Assembly: GCA_016791105.1 (NCBI GenBank) | Contig: JAEUNM010000043.1 | Span: forward strand, 1 to 64,000 | DNA length: 64,000 nucleotides | Source: Rhodocyclaceae bacterium | Lineage (GTDB): Bacteria > Pseudomonadota > Gammaproteobacteria > Burkholderiales > Rhodocyclaceae | Direction of reading: 5' to 3' | In this document: in pieces, positions 44,625 through 59,614 of the stretch | How the letters are laid out: every line of letters begins with the position of its first letter | Numbering within the stretch: the first letter of the stretch is position 1 | Translations under genes and position numbers: made by a program | The notes under the pieces: generated by a model | Databases searched by the model: none | Told to the model about the DNA's origin: nothing | The model's input: the letters and a program-made list of their open reading frames with translations, nothing else

Positions 44625-45526
44625 ACGCGCCAGGCGCGGTGCGTCCGGCCAGCGGCGCAACCGGCAAATCCATGCCGCTCCAGCCGGGGCACGAGGCGAT
44701 CGCAAGCAAAGGCTGGCTGGGCGCCCACAAATGGCTCATTGCGCGCCGCCTGGTGCAATTTACCGTGCTGGGGCTGTTTCTGGCCGGGCCCTGGGCCGGA
44801 ATCTGGATCGTGAAAGGCAATCTTTCGTCCTCGCTCACGCTGGGCGTGCTGCCGCTGACCGACCCCTTCGTACTGTTACAGTCGCTCGCGGCACGCCATT
44901 GGCCGGCCGCCGCGGCGCTCACCGGGGTAGTCATCGTGATGCTGTTTTACGCCCTGGTCGGCGGCCGCGCCTACTGTTCCTGGGTGTGCCCGGTCAATGT
45001 GGTGACGGACAGCGCGGCCTGGCTGAGACGCCGCCTGGGCATCAAAACCGGAAAGGTGCCGTCCAGCGCGACGCGTTGGTGGCTGCTGGGCGGCCTGCTG
45101 CTGGCATCGGCCGCAACCGGCATGACGGTGTGGGAATTCGTCAATCCGGTATCCATGGCGCACCGCGCCATCATATTTGGCGGCAGCGCGGCCTGGCTGG
45201 TCGTGATTGCAGTGTTTGGCTACGACCTGCTGGTCGCCAACCGGGGCTGGTGCGGCCATGTTTGTCCCATGGGTGCCTGCTATGCCACCCTGGGCCGCGC
45301 CTCGCTGCTGCGCGTTTCCGCCGCCTCGCGCTCGGCCTGCAACGACTGCATGGATTGTTTCGTGGTTTGCCCGGAGCCGCAGGTGATACGCCCGGCGCTA
45401 AAAGCCCTGAATGGCGCCGGCCCCATCATCCAGTTCCCCGAATGTACCAATTGCGGGCGTTGCATAGACGTCTGCAGCAAAAACGTGTTTCGCTACGCCC
45501 ATCGATTCGACCAGAGGAGTGCATGA
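44621..45526 (+). CDS. napH: Membrane quinol dehydrogenase subunit NapH
   Basis: A 301-residue inner-membrane protein with four or five transmembrane helices. It has CXXXCP motifs ([16 protein letters not shown]) and two C-terminal ferredoxin clusters ([13 protein letters not shown] and [11 protein letters not shown]). It oxidises quinol and donates to NapG. The gene overlaps napG by four bases and ends one base before the napB start region, consistent with a tight operon. Confidence 0.95.
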   Translation: MNAPGAVRPASGATGKSMPLQPGHEAIASKGWLGAHKWLIARRLVQFTVLGLFLAGPWAGIWIVKGNLSSSLTLGVLPLTDPFVLLQSLAARHWPAAAALTGVVIVMLFYALVGGRAYCSWVCPVNVVTDSAAWLRRRLGIKTGKVPSSATRWWLLGGLLLASAATGMTVWEFVNPVSMAHRAIIFGGSAAWLVVIAVFGYDLLVANRGWCGHVCPMGACYATLGRASLLRVSAASRSACNDCMDCFVVCPEPQVIRPALKALNGAGPIIQFPECTNCGRCIDVCSKNVFRYAHRFDQRSA

Positions 45527-45527
45527 C

Positions 45528-45986
45528 ATGAAAATCGCAGCAGTGCTGGCCGCGGCGCTCGTCGCGAGCTTGGGATACACCGGTTCGCCAGTCGCCGTCG
45601 CTGCCGACGCAGCGCAGCCGGTCGTCAAGTCCTTGCGCGGCGACACCCCCATCCTTTCCGAATCCAGCCCGGGAAATTTCCGCCAGGAGCGCGACCACGC
45701 GCCCGCGCCGCGCGACTACGTACAGCAGCCGCCGCTCATTCCGCACACCATCAACAATTACCAGATCACCAAAAATTTCAACAAGTGCATGGATTGCCAC
45801 GCCTGGAGCAAGGCGCCGGAAACCAAAGCCACCAAGGTGAGCCTCACTCACTTCAAGGACCGTGAAGGCACGGAACTATCCAATATTTCGCCGCGGCGCT
45901 ATTTCTGCACCCAGTGCCATGTGCCGCAAACCGATGCCACACCGCTCGTGGGCAACACCTTCCAGCGCGCCGAAGGCCTGCGCTGA
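45528..45986 (+). CDS. napB: Periplasmic nitrate reductase diheme cytochrome subunit NapB
   Basis: A 152-residue periplasmic diheme cytochrome c that feeds electrons to NapA. The signal peptide ends at VAVAA. The two heme-binding motifs are CMDCH and CTQCH. Between them lie residues typical of NapB (SLTHFKDREG, SPRRYFC). ATG at 45528 is chosen over GTG at 45519 because GAGGAG sits eight bases upstream. It follows napH with a one-base gap. napC comes after 37 bases. Confidence 0.95.
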   Translation: MKIAAVLAAALVASLGYTGSPVAVAADAAQPVVKSLRGDTPILSESSPGNFRQERDHAPAPRDYVQQPPLIPHTINNYQITKNFNKCMDCHAWSKAPETKATKVSLTHFKDREGTELSNISPRRYFCTQCHVPQTDATPLVGNTFQRAEGLR

Positions 45987-46023
45987 CAGGCTCGAGCGTG
46001 ATCGAACATAACAACAGGAGCTC

Positions 46024-46623
46024 ATGATGGCTGACATGGGGGGCGGCGCCAGCCGCTGGAAAAAAGCGGGCTGGGGCGTAGTGCTGGTGTGTTTCGTGGC
46101 CGGCATCGTATTCTGGGGCGGATTCAACACCGCCATGGAATGGACCAACCGCGAGGCGTTCTGCATTTCCTGCCACGAAATGGAAGAAAACGTATTCAAG
46201 GAATACCGCAACACGATTCATTACCAGAACCGCACCGGGGTGCGCGCCACCTGCCCGGATTGCCACGTGCCCAAGGACTGGACTTACAAAATCATGCGGA
46301 AAATCCAGGCCTCCAACGAGGTGTTCCACCACGTGCTGGGCAGCGTGAATACGCCGGAAAAATTCAATGCGAAGCGGCTGGAACTGGCCAAGCACGAATG
46401 GGAGCGCATGAAGCGCACCGATTCGCGCGAATGCCGCAATTGCCACAACTTCGATTACATGGATTACGCAGAACAGAACCTGCGCTCCGCCACCTTCCAC
46501 CAGCGTGGCTTTGGCGAGGGGAAAACCTGTATCGACTGCCACAAGGGCATCGCCCACTCGCTGCCGCCGGTGGACCAGAACATCGGCGCGCCCAAGGGCG
46601 ATGCGGCGGCCGAAGCGAAATAG
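46024..46623 (+). CDS. napC: Tetraheme quinol dehydrogenase NapC
   Basis: A 199-residue NapC/NirT-family protein with one N-terminal transmembrane helix ([17 protein letters not shown]) and four CXXCH hemes: CISCH, CPDCH, CRNCH and CIDCH. It oxidises membrane quinol and reduces NapB. The presence of both NapC and NapGH gives two quinol entry routes. ATG at 46024 is followed by another ATG at 46027, which has the better distance from the GGAG site. It is the last gene of the operon, ahead of a strong hairpin. Confidence 0.95.
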   Translation: MMADMGGGASRWKKAGWGVVLVCFVAGIVFWGGFNTAMEWTNREAFCISCHEMEENVFKEYRNTIHYQNRTGVRATCPDCHVPKDWTYKIMRKIQASNEVFHHVLGSVNTPEKFNAKRLELAKHEWERMKRTDSRECRNCHNFDYMDYAEQNLRSATFHQRGFGEGKTCIDCHKGIAHSLPPVDQNIGAPKGDAAAEAK

Positions 46624-46645
46624 GCTCTGACCCTAGCAGCAAAAC

Positions 46646-46680
46646 AAAGCCCGTGCCGCTGGCAAAGCGGCACGGGCTTT
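46646..46680. terminator. Bidirectional rho-independent terminator (nap / glnB)
   Basis: AAAGCCCGTGCCGC (46646-46659) and GCGGCACGGGCTTT (46667-46680) form a perfect 14-bp stem with a 7-base loop. T-rich tails lie on both strands: GGGCTTTTTG on plus, TTTGTTTTG on minus. It lies between the convergent nap and glnB genes. Confidence 0.92.
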
Positions 46681-46721
46681 TTGCGTCCCCTGCAACGCGC
46701 GCCTGCGAGGGGCGCAGCGGC

Positions 46722-48709
<1,988 letters not shown>

Positions 48710-48760
48710 GAACTTCAACTTTTCGAATGCGGAAAGCTATCCTGCCACGGCGTCGCTGTT

Positions 48761-49309
48761 TCAGGCGAGGCGCAGGAAATTGTCGCGATAATGGCGCAAT
48801 TCCGCGATCGACTCGTGGATGTCGGCCAAGGCCGTGTGTTTGCCGGCCTTGGCTACGCCGCGCGCGACATCCGGCCGCCAGCGCCGTGCCAGTTCTTTCA
48901 GCGTGCTCACGTCCAGATTACGGTAGTGGAACCAGTCTTCGAGGCTGGGCATCCAGCGCGCCATGAAGCGACGATCCTGGCAGATCGTATTGCCGCACAT
49001 CGGGCTGGTACGCGCCGGCACCCAGGCGTTCAGAAATTCCAGCAGTTGGGCGCTCGCCGCGGCTTCGTCCACGGTGCTTGCGCGCACCCGGTCGGTCAGG
49101 CCGGAGCGGCCGTGGGTGTTGCGGTTCCATTCGTCCATGCCGGCCAGCGTGGCGTCGTCCTGATGCACCGCGATGACGGGGCCTTCGGCAAGCACCTGCA
49201 GCGTCGCGTCGGTAACGACCACCGCAATTTCGATCACCCGGTCGCGTTCCGGCACCAGGCCGGTCATTTCCATATCGACCCAAACGAGGTTATTCTGGTC
49301 CTGTGCCAT
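48761..49309 (-). CDS. orn: Oligoribonuclease
   Basis: A 182-residue 3'-to-5' exonuclease that degrades 2- to 5-base RNAs, including pGpG from cyclic di-GMP breakdown. DEDD-type motifs are visible: [10 protein letters not shown] (Exo I), the Exo II region with [14 protein letters not shown], and [11 protein letters not shown] (Exo III). The start at 49309 gives the standard length; the frame opens upstream to 49519 across the divergent promoter region. It is divergent from the M48 protease gene. Confidence 0.95.
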   Translation of the reverse strand: MAQDQNNLVWVDMEMTGLVPERDRVIEIAVVVTDATLQVLAEGPVIAVHQDDATLAGMDEWNRNTHGRSGLTDRVRASTVDEAAASAQLLEFLNAWVPARTSPMCGNTICQDRRFMARWMPSLEDWFHYRNLDVSTLKELARRWRPDVARGVAKAGKHTALADIHESIAELRHYRDNFLRLA

Positions 49310-49467
49310 AATGAAGTCGGCCCGGAAAACCTGGAATTGTGGCACAAATGCGCCAATTCGGTGCGTGTTCGCGGGCCTGTCAGGTATGTGCCTGGCGATG
49401 TTTGCGCGTGCCATCGGCGCGGGCCGGATTTGAGTGCTCCCCATGGCCGCTCGCTGTTCTACGTGTA

Positions 49468-50736
49468 ATGATGGATCAAAGTTCCGCCACTCTGTTTGCC
49501 TACCTGTGGGTGTCTGCACTGTGCCTGGCTACTGCCTTGCGGCTGTGGCTTGCGCTGCGCCACGCGGCGCATGTGCGCAAGCACCGCGACCGCGTGCCGC
49601 CGGCGTTCGCCGCCACGATAAGCGCTGAGGCCCACCGCCGCGCCGCCGACTACACGGCTGCCCGCGTGCGCCTGTCCATCGCCGATCTGCTCACCGGCGC
49701 GCTGCTGGCGCTGCTCTTCACGCTGGGCGGCGGCCTGCAGGCGCTATACGATCTGGCCGCCCGATTTTTCGCCCCCGCCGGCTACCTGCACGGGCTGGCA
49801 TTTTTTGGGCTGGTGGCGCTGGCCGGCGCCATCCTGGATTTACCCTTCGGCATTTACCGCACTTTCGTGCTGGAACAGCGCTTTGGTTTCAATCGCATGA
49901 CGCCGCGCCTGTTCGCGGCCGATCTGGCAAAAAGCCTGTTGCTCACGCTGGCGATCGGCACACCTTTGTTATTTGCCGTGCTGTGGCTCATGCAGGCCAT
50001 GGGCCAATCATGGTGGCTATACGTGTGGTTGCTGTGGATAGGCTTCAGCCTGCTGTCCCAGGTGATATATCCGCTCTGGATCGCGCCGCTGTTCAACAAA
50101 TTTTCGCCGCTGGACAACCCCGCCCTGCGCGCGCGCATCGAAGCATTGCTGGCGCGCTGCGGTTTTCGCGTGAGCGGGCTGTTCGTGATCGACGGTTCGC
50201 GCCGCTCGGCCCATGGCAACGCCTACTTCACGGGTTTTGGTGCTGCCAAGCGCATCGTATTTTTCGATACCTTGCTGGACAAATTGCAGGCGGAAGAAAT
50301 CGAAGCCGTGCTGGCGCACGAATTGGGCCATTTCCGCCACCACCATATCGTCAAGGGCATGCTGCTCATGGCCGCGCTGAGCTTGGGCCTGTTATGGCTG
50401 CTGGGGCAACTGATCCACCAGCCCTGGTTTTTCCAGGGCCTGGGCATGCAGGCTGAAGGTACAGCTGCGGCGCTGGTACTGTTTTCCCTGGTGTTGCCGG
50501 CATTTCTGTTTCCGCTCACGCCGTTGTTTTCGGCCTTGTCCCGCCGCAACGAATACGAAGCCGATGCCTTCGCCGCGGCCAATGCCAGCGCCGGTTCGCT
50601 GGTCGATGCGCTGGTCAAGCTATACCGCGACAATGCCTCGACGCTCACGCCAGACCCGCTCTATTCGGCCTTCTACGATTCCCATCCGCCGGCCGCGCTG
50701 CGCATCGCCCGGCTGGCGCCGCGCGGAGCCCATTGA
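49468..50736 (+). CDS. M48-family membrane zinc protease (Ste24-like)
   Basis: A 422-residue inner-membrane metalloprotease with about seven hydrophobic helices. The zinc-binding HEXXH is in [13 protein letters not shown], and the third ligand is in NEYEADAF near the C-terminus. This arrangement is CAAX prenyl protease 1/Ste24-like and probably acts in membrane-protein quality control in bacteria. The ATG at 49468 opens at the first transmembrane helix. Its stop overlaps the start of a small cytochrome gene. Confidence 0.9.
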   Translation: MMDQSSATLFAYLWVSALCLATALRLWLALRHAAHVRKHRDRVPPAFAATISAEAHRRAADYTAARVRLSIADLLTGALLALLFTLGGGLQALYDLAARFFAPAGYLHGLAFFGLVALAGAILDLPFGIYRTFVLEQRFGFNRMTPRLFAADLAKSLLLTLAIGTPLLFAVLWLMQAMGQSWWLYVWLLWIGFSLLSQVIYPLWIAPLFNKFSPLDNPALRARIEALLARCGFRVSGLFVIDGSRRSAHGNAYFTGFGAAKRIVFFDTLLDKLQAEEIEAVLAHELGHFRHHHIVKGMLLMAALSLGLLWLLGQLIHQPWFFQGLGMQAEGTAAALVLFSLVLPAFLFPLTPLFSALSRRNEYEADAFAAANASAGSLVDALVKLYRDNASTLTPDPLYSAFYDSHPPAALRIARLAPRGAH

Positions 50737-51044
50737 TGAAATACGCATCGGCTTGCATCGTGCTAAGTCTTGCAGCCGGCACTGCGCTGGCGGCGGCGGG
50801 CGAAAAACCGGATATGGCCGCGGCGGCCAAGCTGCACGATCAAAAGTGCCTGGGCTGTCACGTCGGCAATTTCGGCGGCGACGGGTCCGCCGTGTATACG
50901 CGCAAGAACCGCATCGTGCATAGCCTGTCCGGTCTGCGCCAGCGCGTGGCGCTGTGCAACTCGCAGTCCGGCGCCGGCTGGTTCGAGGAAGAAGAACAGG
51001 CGGTCGCAGCCTATCTGAACCAGCGCTACTACAACTTCAAGTGA
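50736..51044 (+). CDS. Small c-type cytochrome
   Basis: A 102-residue exported protein with a signal peptide ending near TALAAA, one heme-binding CLGCH motif and a short C-terminal segment with Met absent. Lack of an obvious distal Met ligand may mean a His or other ligand. Overlap with the protease gene (TGATG) suggests translational coupling. The adjoining dehydratase begins 9 bases later. Function is unknown beyond electron carrier. Confidence 0.8.
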   Translation: MKYASACIVLSLAAGTALAAAGEKPDMAAAAKLHDQKCLGCHVGNFGGDGSAVYTRKNRIVHSLSGLRQRVALCNSQSGAGWFEEEEQAVAAYLNQRYYNFK

Positions 51045-51052
51045 GGTAAGCC

Positions 51053-51388
51053 ATGGCGCTCTCCCCGCTGGCGGCAGAACGCTGCCGCGAATTATCCGGC
51101 CCGCAACACCGTGCCGGTGTCGCAGAATGTGATGCCTGGCTGGCGGAACTGCCGGGTTGGCAAATCGCGGATGGGCGCCTGCGCCGCGAATTCCGCTTTC
51201 CGAATTTCGACGCCACGATGGCATTCGTGAATGGCGTGGCGTGGATGGCCCAGGCGCAAAATCATCATCCCGATCTGGCGGTTTCCTACGCGCACGTGAC
51301 GGTCACCTACTCCACCCATTCGGTCGGCGGCTTGTCGCGCAACGATTTTATTTGCGCCGCCAAAATCGAGGCGCTGTCCGCACTTTGA
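51053..51388 (+). CDS. phhB: Pterin-4a-carbinolamine dehydratase-like protein
   Basis: A 111-residue protein with the family's active-site motif QNHHPDLAVSYAHVTVTY, followed by THSVGGLSRND. The enzyme dehydrates 4a-hydroxytetrahydrobiopterin, recycling the cofactor of aromatic amino acid hydroxylases; the same fold is also a dimerisation cofactor. Its stop overlaps the rsgA TTG start. The gene symbol rests on family membership; no phenylalanine hydroxylase lies nearby. Confidence 0.88.
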   Translation: MALSPLAAERCRELSGPQHRAGVAECDAWLAELPGWQIADGRLRREFRFPNFDATMAFVNGVAWMAQAQNHHPDLAVSYAHVTVTYSTHSVGGLSRNDFICAAKIEALSAL

Positions 51389-52311
51389 AAGCTGCCGTAC
51401 AGGGCCGCATCGTGGCAGCGCATGGCCGCCACTATGTGGTCGAATCTGACGGCGGCACGCGCCTCACCTGCTTTCCGCGTGCCAAGCGCAGCGAATACGC
51501 CTGCGGCGATAGCGTGGGCATAGAACTGACCGCCAGCGACCAGGGCCGCATCGTGGAACTGGGCGAGCGCCGCACCCTGCTCTATCGTAGCGACGCCTTC
51601 CGGCAAAAATTGATTGCCGCCAATGCGACGCTGGTGGTCGCCGTCGTGGCGACCGACCCGCCTTTCAGCGACGAATTGCTGGCGCGCACCCTCATGGCCG
51701 CCGAGGCAGGTGGGCTGGGCACGCTCATCGTGCTGAACAAGGTGGATCTGGCCGATCGTCTGGACGCGGCGCGCGAACAACTGCAGCCCTACCGCGCGCT
51801 GGGCCATGAAGTTATCGAACTGGCCGCCAAACGCGACGCAAGCCCATTAGCCGCCGCGCTGGCGGGGCAAACCGCGGTGCTGGTCGGACAATCCGGCATG
51901 GGCAAATCGACGCTCATCAATGCTCTGGTGCCGGGCGCGCGGGCCGCCACGGCGGAAATTTCGCAAGCGTTGGCGAGCGGGCGCCATACCACCACGCACA
52001 CCACGCTATATCCAGTCGATACGCATAGCGCGATCATAGACAGCCCGGGCTTGCAAACTTTTGGCCTGGCGCACTTGCAGCGGCACGAACTCGAAGCAGC
52101 GTTTCGCGAATTCCGCCCCTACACCGGCGCCTGCCGCTTCCGCGACTGCAATCACCGCAGCGAACCGGATTGCGCCATACGTGCTGCGCTGGCAGAAGGC
52201 CGGGTGCAGGCGCGGCGCCTCGAACTGTTCTGGCGTCTGTGCGATGAACTGGCATTTGCCGGCACGCGGCGCGACGGGGGCGGCGCGGATAGGCGATCCT
52301 CGCCGAATTGA
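51385..52311 (+). CDS. rsgA: Ribosome small subunit-dependent GTPase A (TTG start)
   Basis: A 308-residue circularly permuted GTPase that assists 30S maturation. The OB-fold is at the N-terminus; G4 (NKVD) comes before G1 (GQSGMGKSTLIN) and G3 (DSPGLQ), the hallmark of the permutation. A zinc-binding Cys/His tail follows (CRFRDCNHRSEPDC). TTG at 51385 gives the standard start; it overlaps the dehydratase stop by four bases. The track of the frame back to 51157 is inside the dehydratase gene. Confidence 0.95.
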   Translation: MKAAVQGRIVAAHGRHYVVESDGGTRLTCFPRAKRSEYACGDSVGIELTASDQGRIVELGERRTLLYRSDAFRQKLIAANATLVVAVVATDPPFSDELLARTLMAAEAGGLGTLIVLNKVDLADRLDAAREQLQPYRALGHEVIELAAKRDASPLAAALAGQTAVLVGQSGMGKSTLINALVPGARAATAEISQALASGRHTTTHTTLYPVDTHSAIIDSPGLQTFGLAHLQRHELEAAFREFRPYTGACRFRDCNHRSEPDCAIRAALAEGRVQARRLELFWRLCDELAFAGTRRDGGGADRRSSPN

Positions 52312-52359
52312 ATCGTTCTGCCGCCGCCGGCACCCCGGACCGGCGCGAAGTGGTCTACT

Positions 52360-55890
<3,531 letters not shown>

Positions 55891-55900
55891 CGTTCAGCGC

Positions 55901-56755
55901 TCAGCGCAAATTGGTCGGCGCGTTCTGATAAAAACGCCGGTAGGCGCCATATTCCGTCCCCGTCGACGGGATGAAGGCAGTACTGAGCGGCAAGCCCACC
56001 GAGGCGCTGGCGGTAGATAGAATTTCGCGCCCGCGCGGGTCTTTGGACATGCCTACGAATGCATCCGCAACGGCCTTGCGGTCTTGCTCCGGCACTTTGG
56101 CGGACGCCATCAGTGCCAGGTCGTAGACCGGTTCGGAACTCCACAGCACGCGATATTTCCGGCTTTCGCGCCGCGCGTACCCCTCAAGCAGTTGCGAATT
56201 GCCGCCGGCCGCTTTCACCTTGCCACTGTAAAGCTGGGCCAGCGCGCCATCCTGATTGCCGCCGAATACCACTTTCACATCTATGCCCAGTGACAGCAAA
56301 TGGGCATAGGGAAATTTATAGGCGATCAATGCTTCCGGACCGGCGAAAGCAACTTCCTGGCCCTTCAATTCCTGCAGCTTCTGTACCGGCGAATCGTCCG
56401 GCACGATGATCTGACCGTGCGCGGGCGGCGTGTCGCGACGCCCGAACACTTTCCATCCCATCTGCTCCCGCTCCGGGCTGAACAGGTGATTGGAAAATAC
56501 GAATTCGACTTCGTTGGCCAACACGTAAGAGGTGGTGTCGGCTGAAGTCCGGCCGATTTTCAGCACCAGTTTGACGCCGCTTTTTTCGGCCACGTAATTG
56601 ATGATGGGATTCCAGTATGCGGCGGTCAGATTGATGCCGTACTGATTCACCGGGGAAAAGTGATAAACCGTGTCCGCCGCCGATGCAGCAGGCGCCTCCA
56701 TTGCGGCCAGCACGCACAGCGTCGCCAGCGCGAATCGCGACCATCGCAAATACAT
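55901..56755 (-). CDS. PhnD-like periplasmic binding protein (probable kinase partner)
   Basis: A 284-residue exported protein. The signal peptide ends at ASAA (residue about 28). The fold matches phosphate/phosphite/phosphonate binding proteins of the PhnD family: YHFSPVNQYGINLTAAYWNP, VEFVFSNHLFSPE, ELKGQEVAFAGPEALIAY and GGNQDGALAQLYSGKVKAAG. No ABC permease or ATPase is nearby. It lies 10 bases upstream of the hybrid kinase. It is therefore more likely a sensor subunit than a transporter component. ATG at 56755 is used because it opens the signal peptide. Ligand unknown. Confidence 0.85.
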   Translation of the reverse strand: MYLRWSRFALATLCVLAAMEAPAASAADTVYHFSPVNQYGINLTAAYWNPIINYVAEKSGVKLVLKIGRTSADTTSYVLANEVEFVFSNHLFSPEREQMGWKVFGRRDTPPAHGQIIVPDDSPVQKLQELKGQEVAFAGPEALIAYKFPYAHLLSLGIDVKVVFGGNQDGALAQLYSGKVKAAGGNSQLLEGYARRESRKYRVLWSSEPVYDLALMASAKVPEQDRKAVADAFVGMSKDPRGREILSTASASVGLPLSTAFIPSTGTEYGAYRRFYQNAPTNLR

Positions 56756-56970
56756 GAAAGAGCCCGTCCATGGCGAATGCGGCGCGCCCCTGCGTGCCAG
56801 CAAGGCAGCTAACGGCAGATTTGGTGTCGGGTTGAGAGTCCAACGCTCCATTGCACGTTGCGGCAGGCGCTGCCGCGGAGGCACTTCGGGAACGATGTAC
56901 GCAAGGGCGGGTAACGACCCGCATTGGCTGGCGGAGCAGCGCCGCCATTAGGGGAAAGCGAAGTCGGGAA

Positions 56971-56994
56971 GCTGCCGCGCTGGCGCGCGGCAGC
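56971..56994 (-). terminator. Hairpin after the alpha-E gene
   Basis: GCTGCCGCGC (56971-56980) and GCGCGGCAGC (56985-56994) form a perfect 10-bp stem with loop TGGC. On the minus strand it follows the alpha-E stop by seven bases, and is trailed by TTCCC. Moderate evidence for a terminator. Confidence 0.55.
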
Positions 56995-57001
56995 CTATGG
57001 A

Positions 57002-57976
57002 TTACTCTACCTTGCCGGCAACGGGGGCGGCCTCGTGGCCGCTTACGGGTACCAGGAAGTCGTTGGCGATACGGCCGCTCAAATCAGCCACGCGCTCAAC
57101 GAAACGGGTCAGGTAGTTATGCAGGCCCAGATCGAAAATGTCTTCCAGGTTGCCAAAACGCAATGCGCTCGCAAGCTCACCGGCGCGCCTTTCGGTTTCA
57201 CCGGACGCCGCGTTGCGCACGGCAACCAGATTGCTATGCACCTCGGTCATGCACTGGCACAGCGAGCGCGGCATTTTTTCGTTGAGGATGAGCAGTTCGG
57301 CCACCCGGCGCGGCGTAATCAGGTCACTATAGGCCTTGCGATAGGCTTCGAAGGCCGAAACCGAACGCAGCAGGAAGCTCCACTGATAAAAGTCCGACGC
57401 CGCATCGGGCTGGCTCACGCTCAATAATTCGTACTTCACGTCGAGCAGGCGTGCGGTATTGTCGGCACGTTCCAGAAAGGTGCCCAGGCGCGCGAAATTG
57501 AACGGCTCTTCGCGCAACATGGTCGCCACCGTCACCCCGCGCGACAGGTGCGAACGGAATTTCACCCACTCGAAAAACTCGCCTATGCCGCCTTCGACAA
57601 AGCGCTCACGCTGATAGTCGCGCATGTCGAGCCAGGTCGAATTAAGCGTTTCCCACAATTCCGACGTGAGCGTGCCACGCACGGCGTGGGCATTTTCGCG
57701 CGCACCGCGCAGGCAGGAATAGATGGACGACGGATTGGTCGCGTCGAACACCATGAATTCCAGCACCCGCTCGGGTATCACTTCCTTGTAGCGTTCGAAA
57801 TAGTTGTCGGCCAGCCCGCTGATGGACAGCGGCACCATCCAGGTTTGCCGGCGCCGGTCCTCGGGCTGGGGCAGTAGCGACAGCCGCATGTTCACGTCCA
57901 GCATGCGGGCGGTGTTTTCGGCGCGCTCGGTATAGCGCGCCATCCAGTAACAGTGATCCGCGGTGCGGCTTAACAT
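57002..57976 (-). CDS. Alpha-E domain protein
   Basis: A 324-residue, mostly helical protein with the Alpha-E (COG2307) signature MLSRTADHCYWMARYTERAENTARMLD split at the N-terminus, SHLSRGVTVATMLREE in the middle, and LERADNTARLLD. This family is almost always encoded beside a circularly permuted ATP-grasp gene. It is proposed to work with that enzyme in making a peptide or peptide-like modification, with unknown chemistry. It starts one base after the ATP-grasp stop, so they are translated together. No transglutaminase or protease partner, common in larger versions of this cluster, is in the window. Confidence 0.88.
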   Translation of the reverse strand: MLSRTADHCYWMARYTERAENTARMLDVNMRLSLLPQPEDRRRQTWMVPLSISGLADNYFERYKEVIPERVLEFMVFDATNPSSIYSCLRGARENAHAVRGTLTSELWETLNSTWLDMRDYQRERFVEGGIGEFFEWVKFRSHLSRGVTVATMLREEPFNFARLGTFLERADNTARLLDVKYELLSVSQPDAASDFYQWSFLLRSVSAFEAYRKAYSDLITPRRVAELLILNEKMPRSLCQCMTEVHSNLVAVRNAASGETERRAGELASALRFGNLEDIFDLGLHNYLTRFVERVADLSGRIANDFLVPVSGHEAAPVAGKVE

Positions 57977-57977
57977 T

Positions 57978-59408
57978 TCAGGCCTCCAAAACCCAAGTAT
58001 CCTTGGTCCCGCCACCCTGCGAGGAATTGACCACCAGCGAGCCCTCGCGCAATGCCACACGCGTAAGGCCTCCGGGCACCATCGTGATGTCGCTGCCGGA
58101 CAGTACGAACGGCCGCAAATCGATGTGACGCGGCGCCACGCCGCTTTCGACGAAAGTCGGACAGGCGGACAGTGACAGCGTGGGCTGCGCGATATAGCGT
58201 TCCGGATAGGCCTTGACCACCTCGCGGAATTTATCGATCTGTTCGCGCGTCGCGGTCGGGCCGATCAGCATGCCGTAGCCGCCCGCACCGTGGGTTTCTT
58301 TCACCACCAGTTCGTCCATGTGGGCGAGCACGTACTTCAAATCTTCCGCTTTGCGGCAGAGGAAAGTCTGTACGTTGCCGATGATGGGCTTTTCACCCAG
58401 ATAGAAGTCGATCATTTCCGGCACATAAGGATAGATGGACTTGTCGTCGGCCACGCCGGTACCGATCGCATTGGCCAGCGTTACGCGGCCGGCGCGGTAG
58501 GCTGACAACAGCCCGGGCACGCCCAGCATGGAATCCTTGCGGAACGCGAGCGGGTCGAGGAAGTCGTCATCCACCCGGCGGTAAATCACGTCTACGCGGC
58601 GCGGACCGCGCGTGGTGCGCATGTACAGCGTTTCGTCGCGCACGAACATGTCCTGGCCTTCGACCAGTTCTACGCCCATCTGCTGAGCCAGAAAGGCATG
58701 TTCGAAATAGGCCGAGTTGAACGCACCGGGCGTGAGCACCACCACCTCGGGATCGGAAATTCCCTTCGGAGCCACGCTGCGCAGCTTGGTGAGCAGCAAA
58801 TCCGGATAGTGATCGACTGGCGCGACGTGGTAGCGCGAAAACAACTCGGGGAACAGACGCATCATCATGCGCCGGTTTTCGAGCATGTAGGACACGCCCG
58901 AAGGCACGCGCAGATTGTCTTCGAGTACGAAAAAATCGCCCTTGCTATTGGCATCGCCGGCACGCACCACGTCGATTCCGGCGATATGCGCGTAAATGCC
59001 GCCCGGCACATCCACGCCCTGCATTTCCGGACGGAACTGGGCGTTGTTCATGATCTGCTCGCGCGGAATGCGGCCGGCCTTGATGATTTCCTGGTCGTGA
59101 TACACGTCCTGCAGGAACAGGTTGAGCGTTTTTACGCGCTGGCGCAAACCTGCGGCCAGGGTTGCCCAATCGTCGGCAGGAATGATGCGCGGCAATACGT
59201 CAAACGGGATAAGCCTTTCCTTGCCCGCTTCTTCCCCATACACGGCAAATGTAATGCCCGTGCGATGGAACACCAGATCCGCTTCGGCCCGCTTGCGCGC
59301 GATGCGGTCGGGGGGCGTGTTTGCGAGCCAGTTCGAGTAGTTCGCATAGTGCGAGCGTATCCCGCCTGCGCCGTCGTGCATTTCGTTGAAGTAGCTTGCT
59401 GCACCCAT
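57978..59408 (-). CDS. Circularly permuted ATP-grasp type 2 protein
   Basis: A 476-residue protein of the CP_ATPgrasp_2 (COG2308) family. Motifs include FAVYGEEAGKERLIPFDVLPR, IMNNAQFRPEM, DNLRVPSGVSYMLENRRMM and ETHGAGGYGMLIGP. ATP-grasp enzymes form amide or thioester-type bonds through an acyl phosphate; members of this branch are predicted peptide or amide ligases. It is the first gene of a two-gene operon with the alpha-E protein. Substrate unknown. Confidence 0.9.
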   Translation of the reverse strand: MGAASYFNEMHDGAGGIRSHYANYSNWLANTPPDRIARKRAEADLVFHRTGITFAVYGEEAGKERLIPFDVLPRIIPADDWATLAAGLRQRVKTLNLFLQDVYHDQEIIKAGRIPREQIMNNAQFRPEMQGVDVPGGIYAHIAGIDVVRAGDANSKGDFFVLEDNLRVPSGVSYMLENRRMMMRLFPELFSRYHVAPVDHYPDLLLTKLRSVAPKGISDPEVVVLTPGAFNSAYFEHAFLAQQMGVELVEGQDMFVRDETLYMRTTRGPRRVDVIYRRVDDDFLDPLAFRKDSMLGVPGLLSAYRAGRVTLANAIGTGVADDKSIYPYVPEMIDFYLGEKPIIGNVQTFLCRKAEDLKYVLAHMDELVVKETHGAGGYGMLIGPTATREQIDKFREVVKAYPERYIAQPTLSLSACPTFVESGVAPRHIDLRPFVLSGSDITMVPGGLTRVALREGSLVVNSSQGGGTKDTWVLEA

Positions 59409-59565
59409 TGATAAATACCCCCTTACGAGCCCACTGCCCTAGCGAGAAACATGCCATCGGATCGCGCGCTTCAGACGCAATTTTGAGCCTGAATTGCAAA
59501 ACTTCATGCCCCGATTTGGAGCGTAGCCTACTCCCATTTTGGTGCGCAACACCGCTCCAAAAGTG

Positions 59566-59591
59566 GAACGCCCCGCTAGAGCGGGGCGTTC
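59566..59591 (-). terminator. Rho-independent-type hairpin after the BktB-like gene
   Basis: GAACGCCCCGC (59566-59576) and GCGGGGCGTTC (59581-59591) form a perfect 11-bp stem with tetraloop TAGA. On the minus strand it lies 23 bases after the thiolase stop and is followed by CACTTTTGG. It separates the thiolase from the ATP-grasp gene. Confidence 0.75.
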
Positions 59592-59614
59592 GGGAAGCCA
59601 AACAACCAGACCTA

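Noticed and set aside
52325..52345. Short CGCCGG/CCGGCG hairpin between rsgA and the second kinase
   Set aside because: Only 6 bp with a 9-base loop in a high-GC region; too weak to call a terminator.
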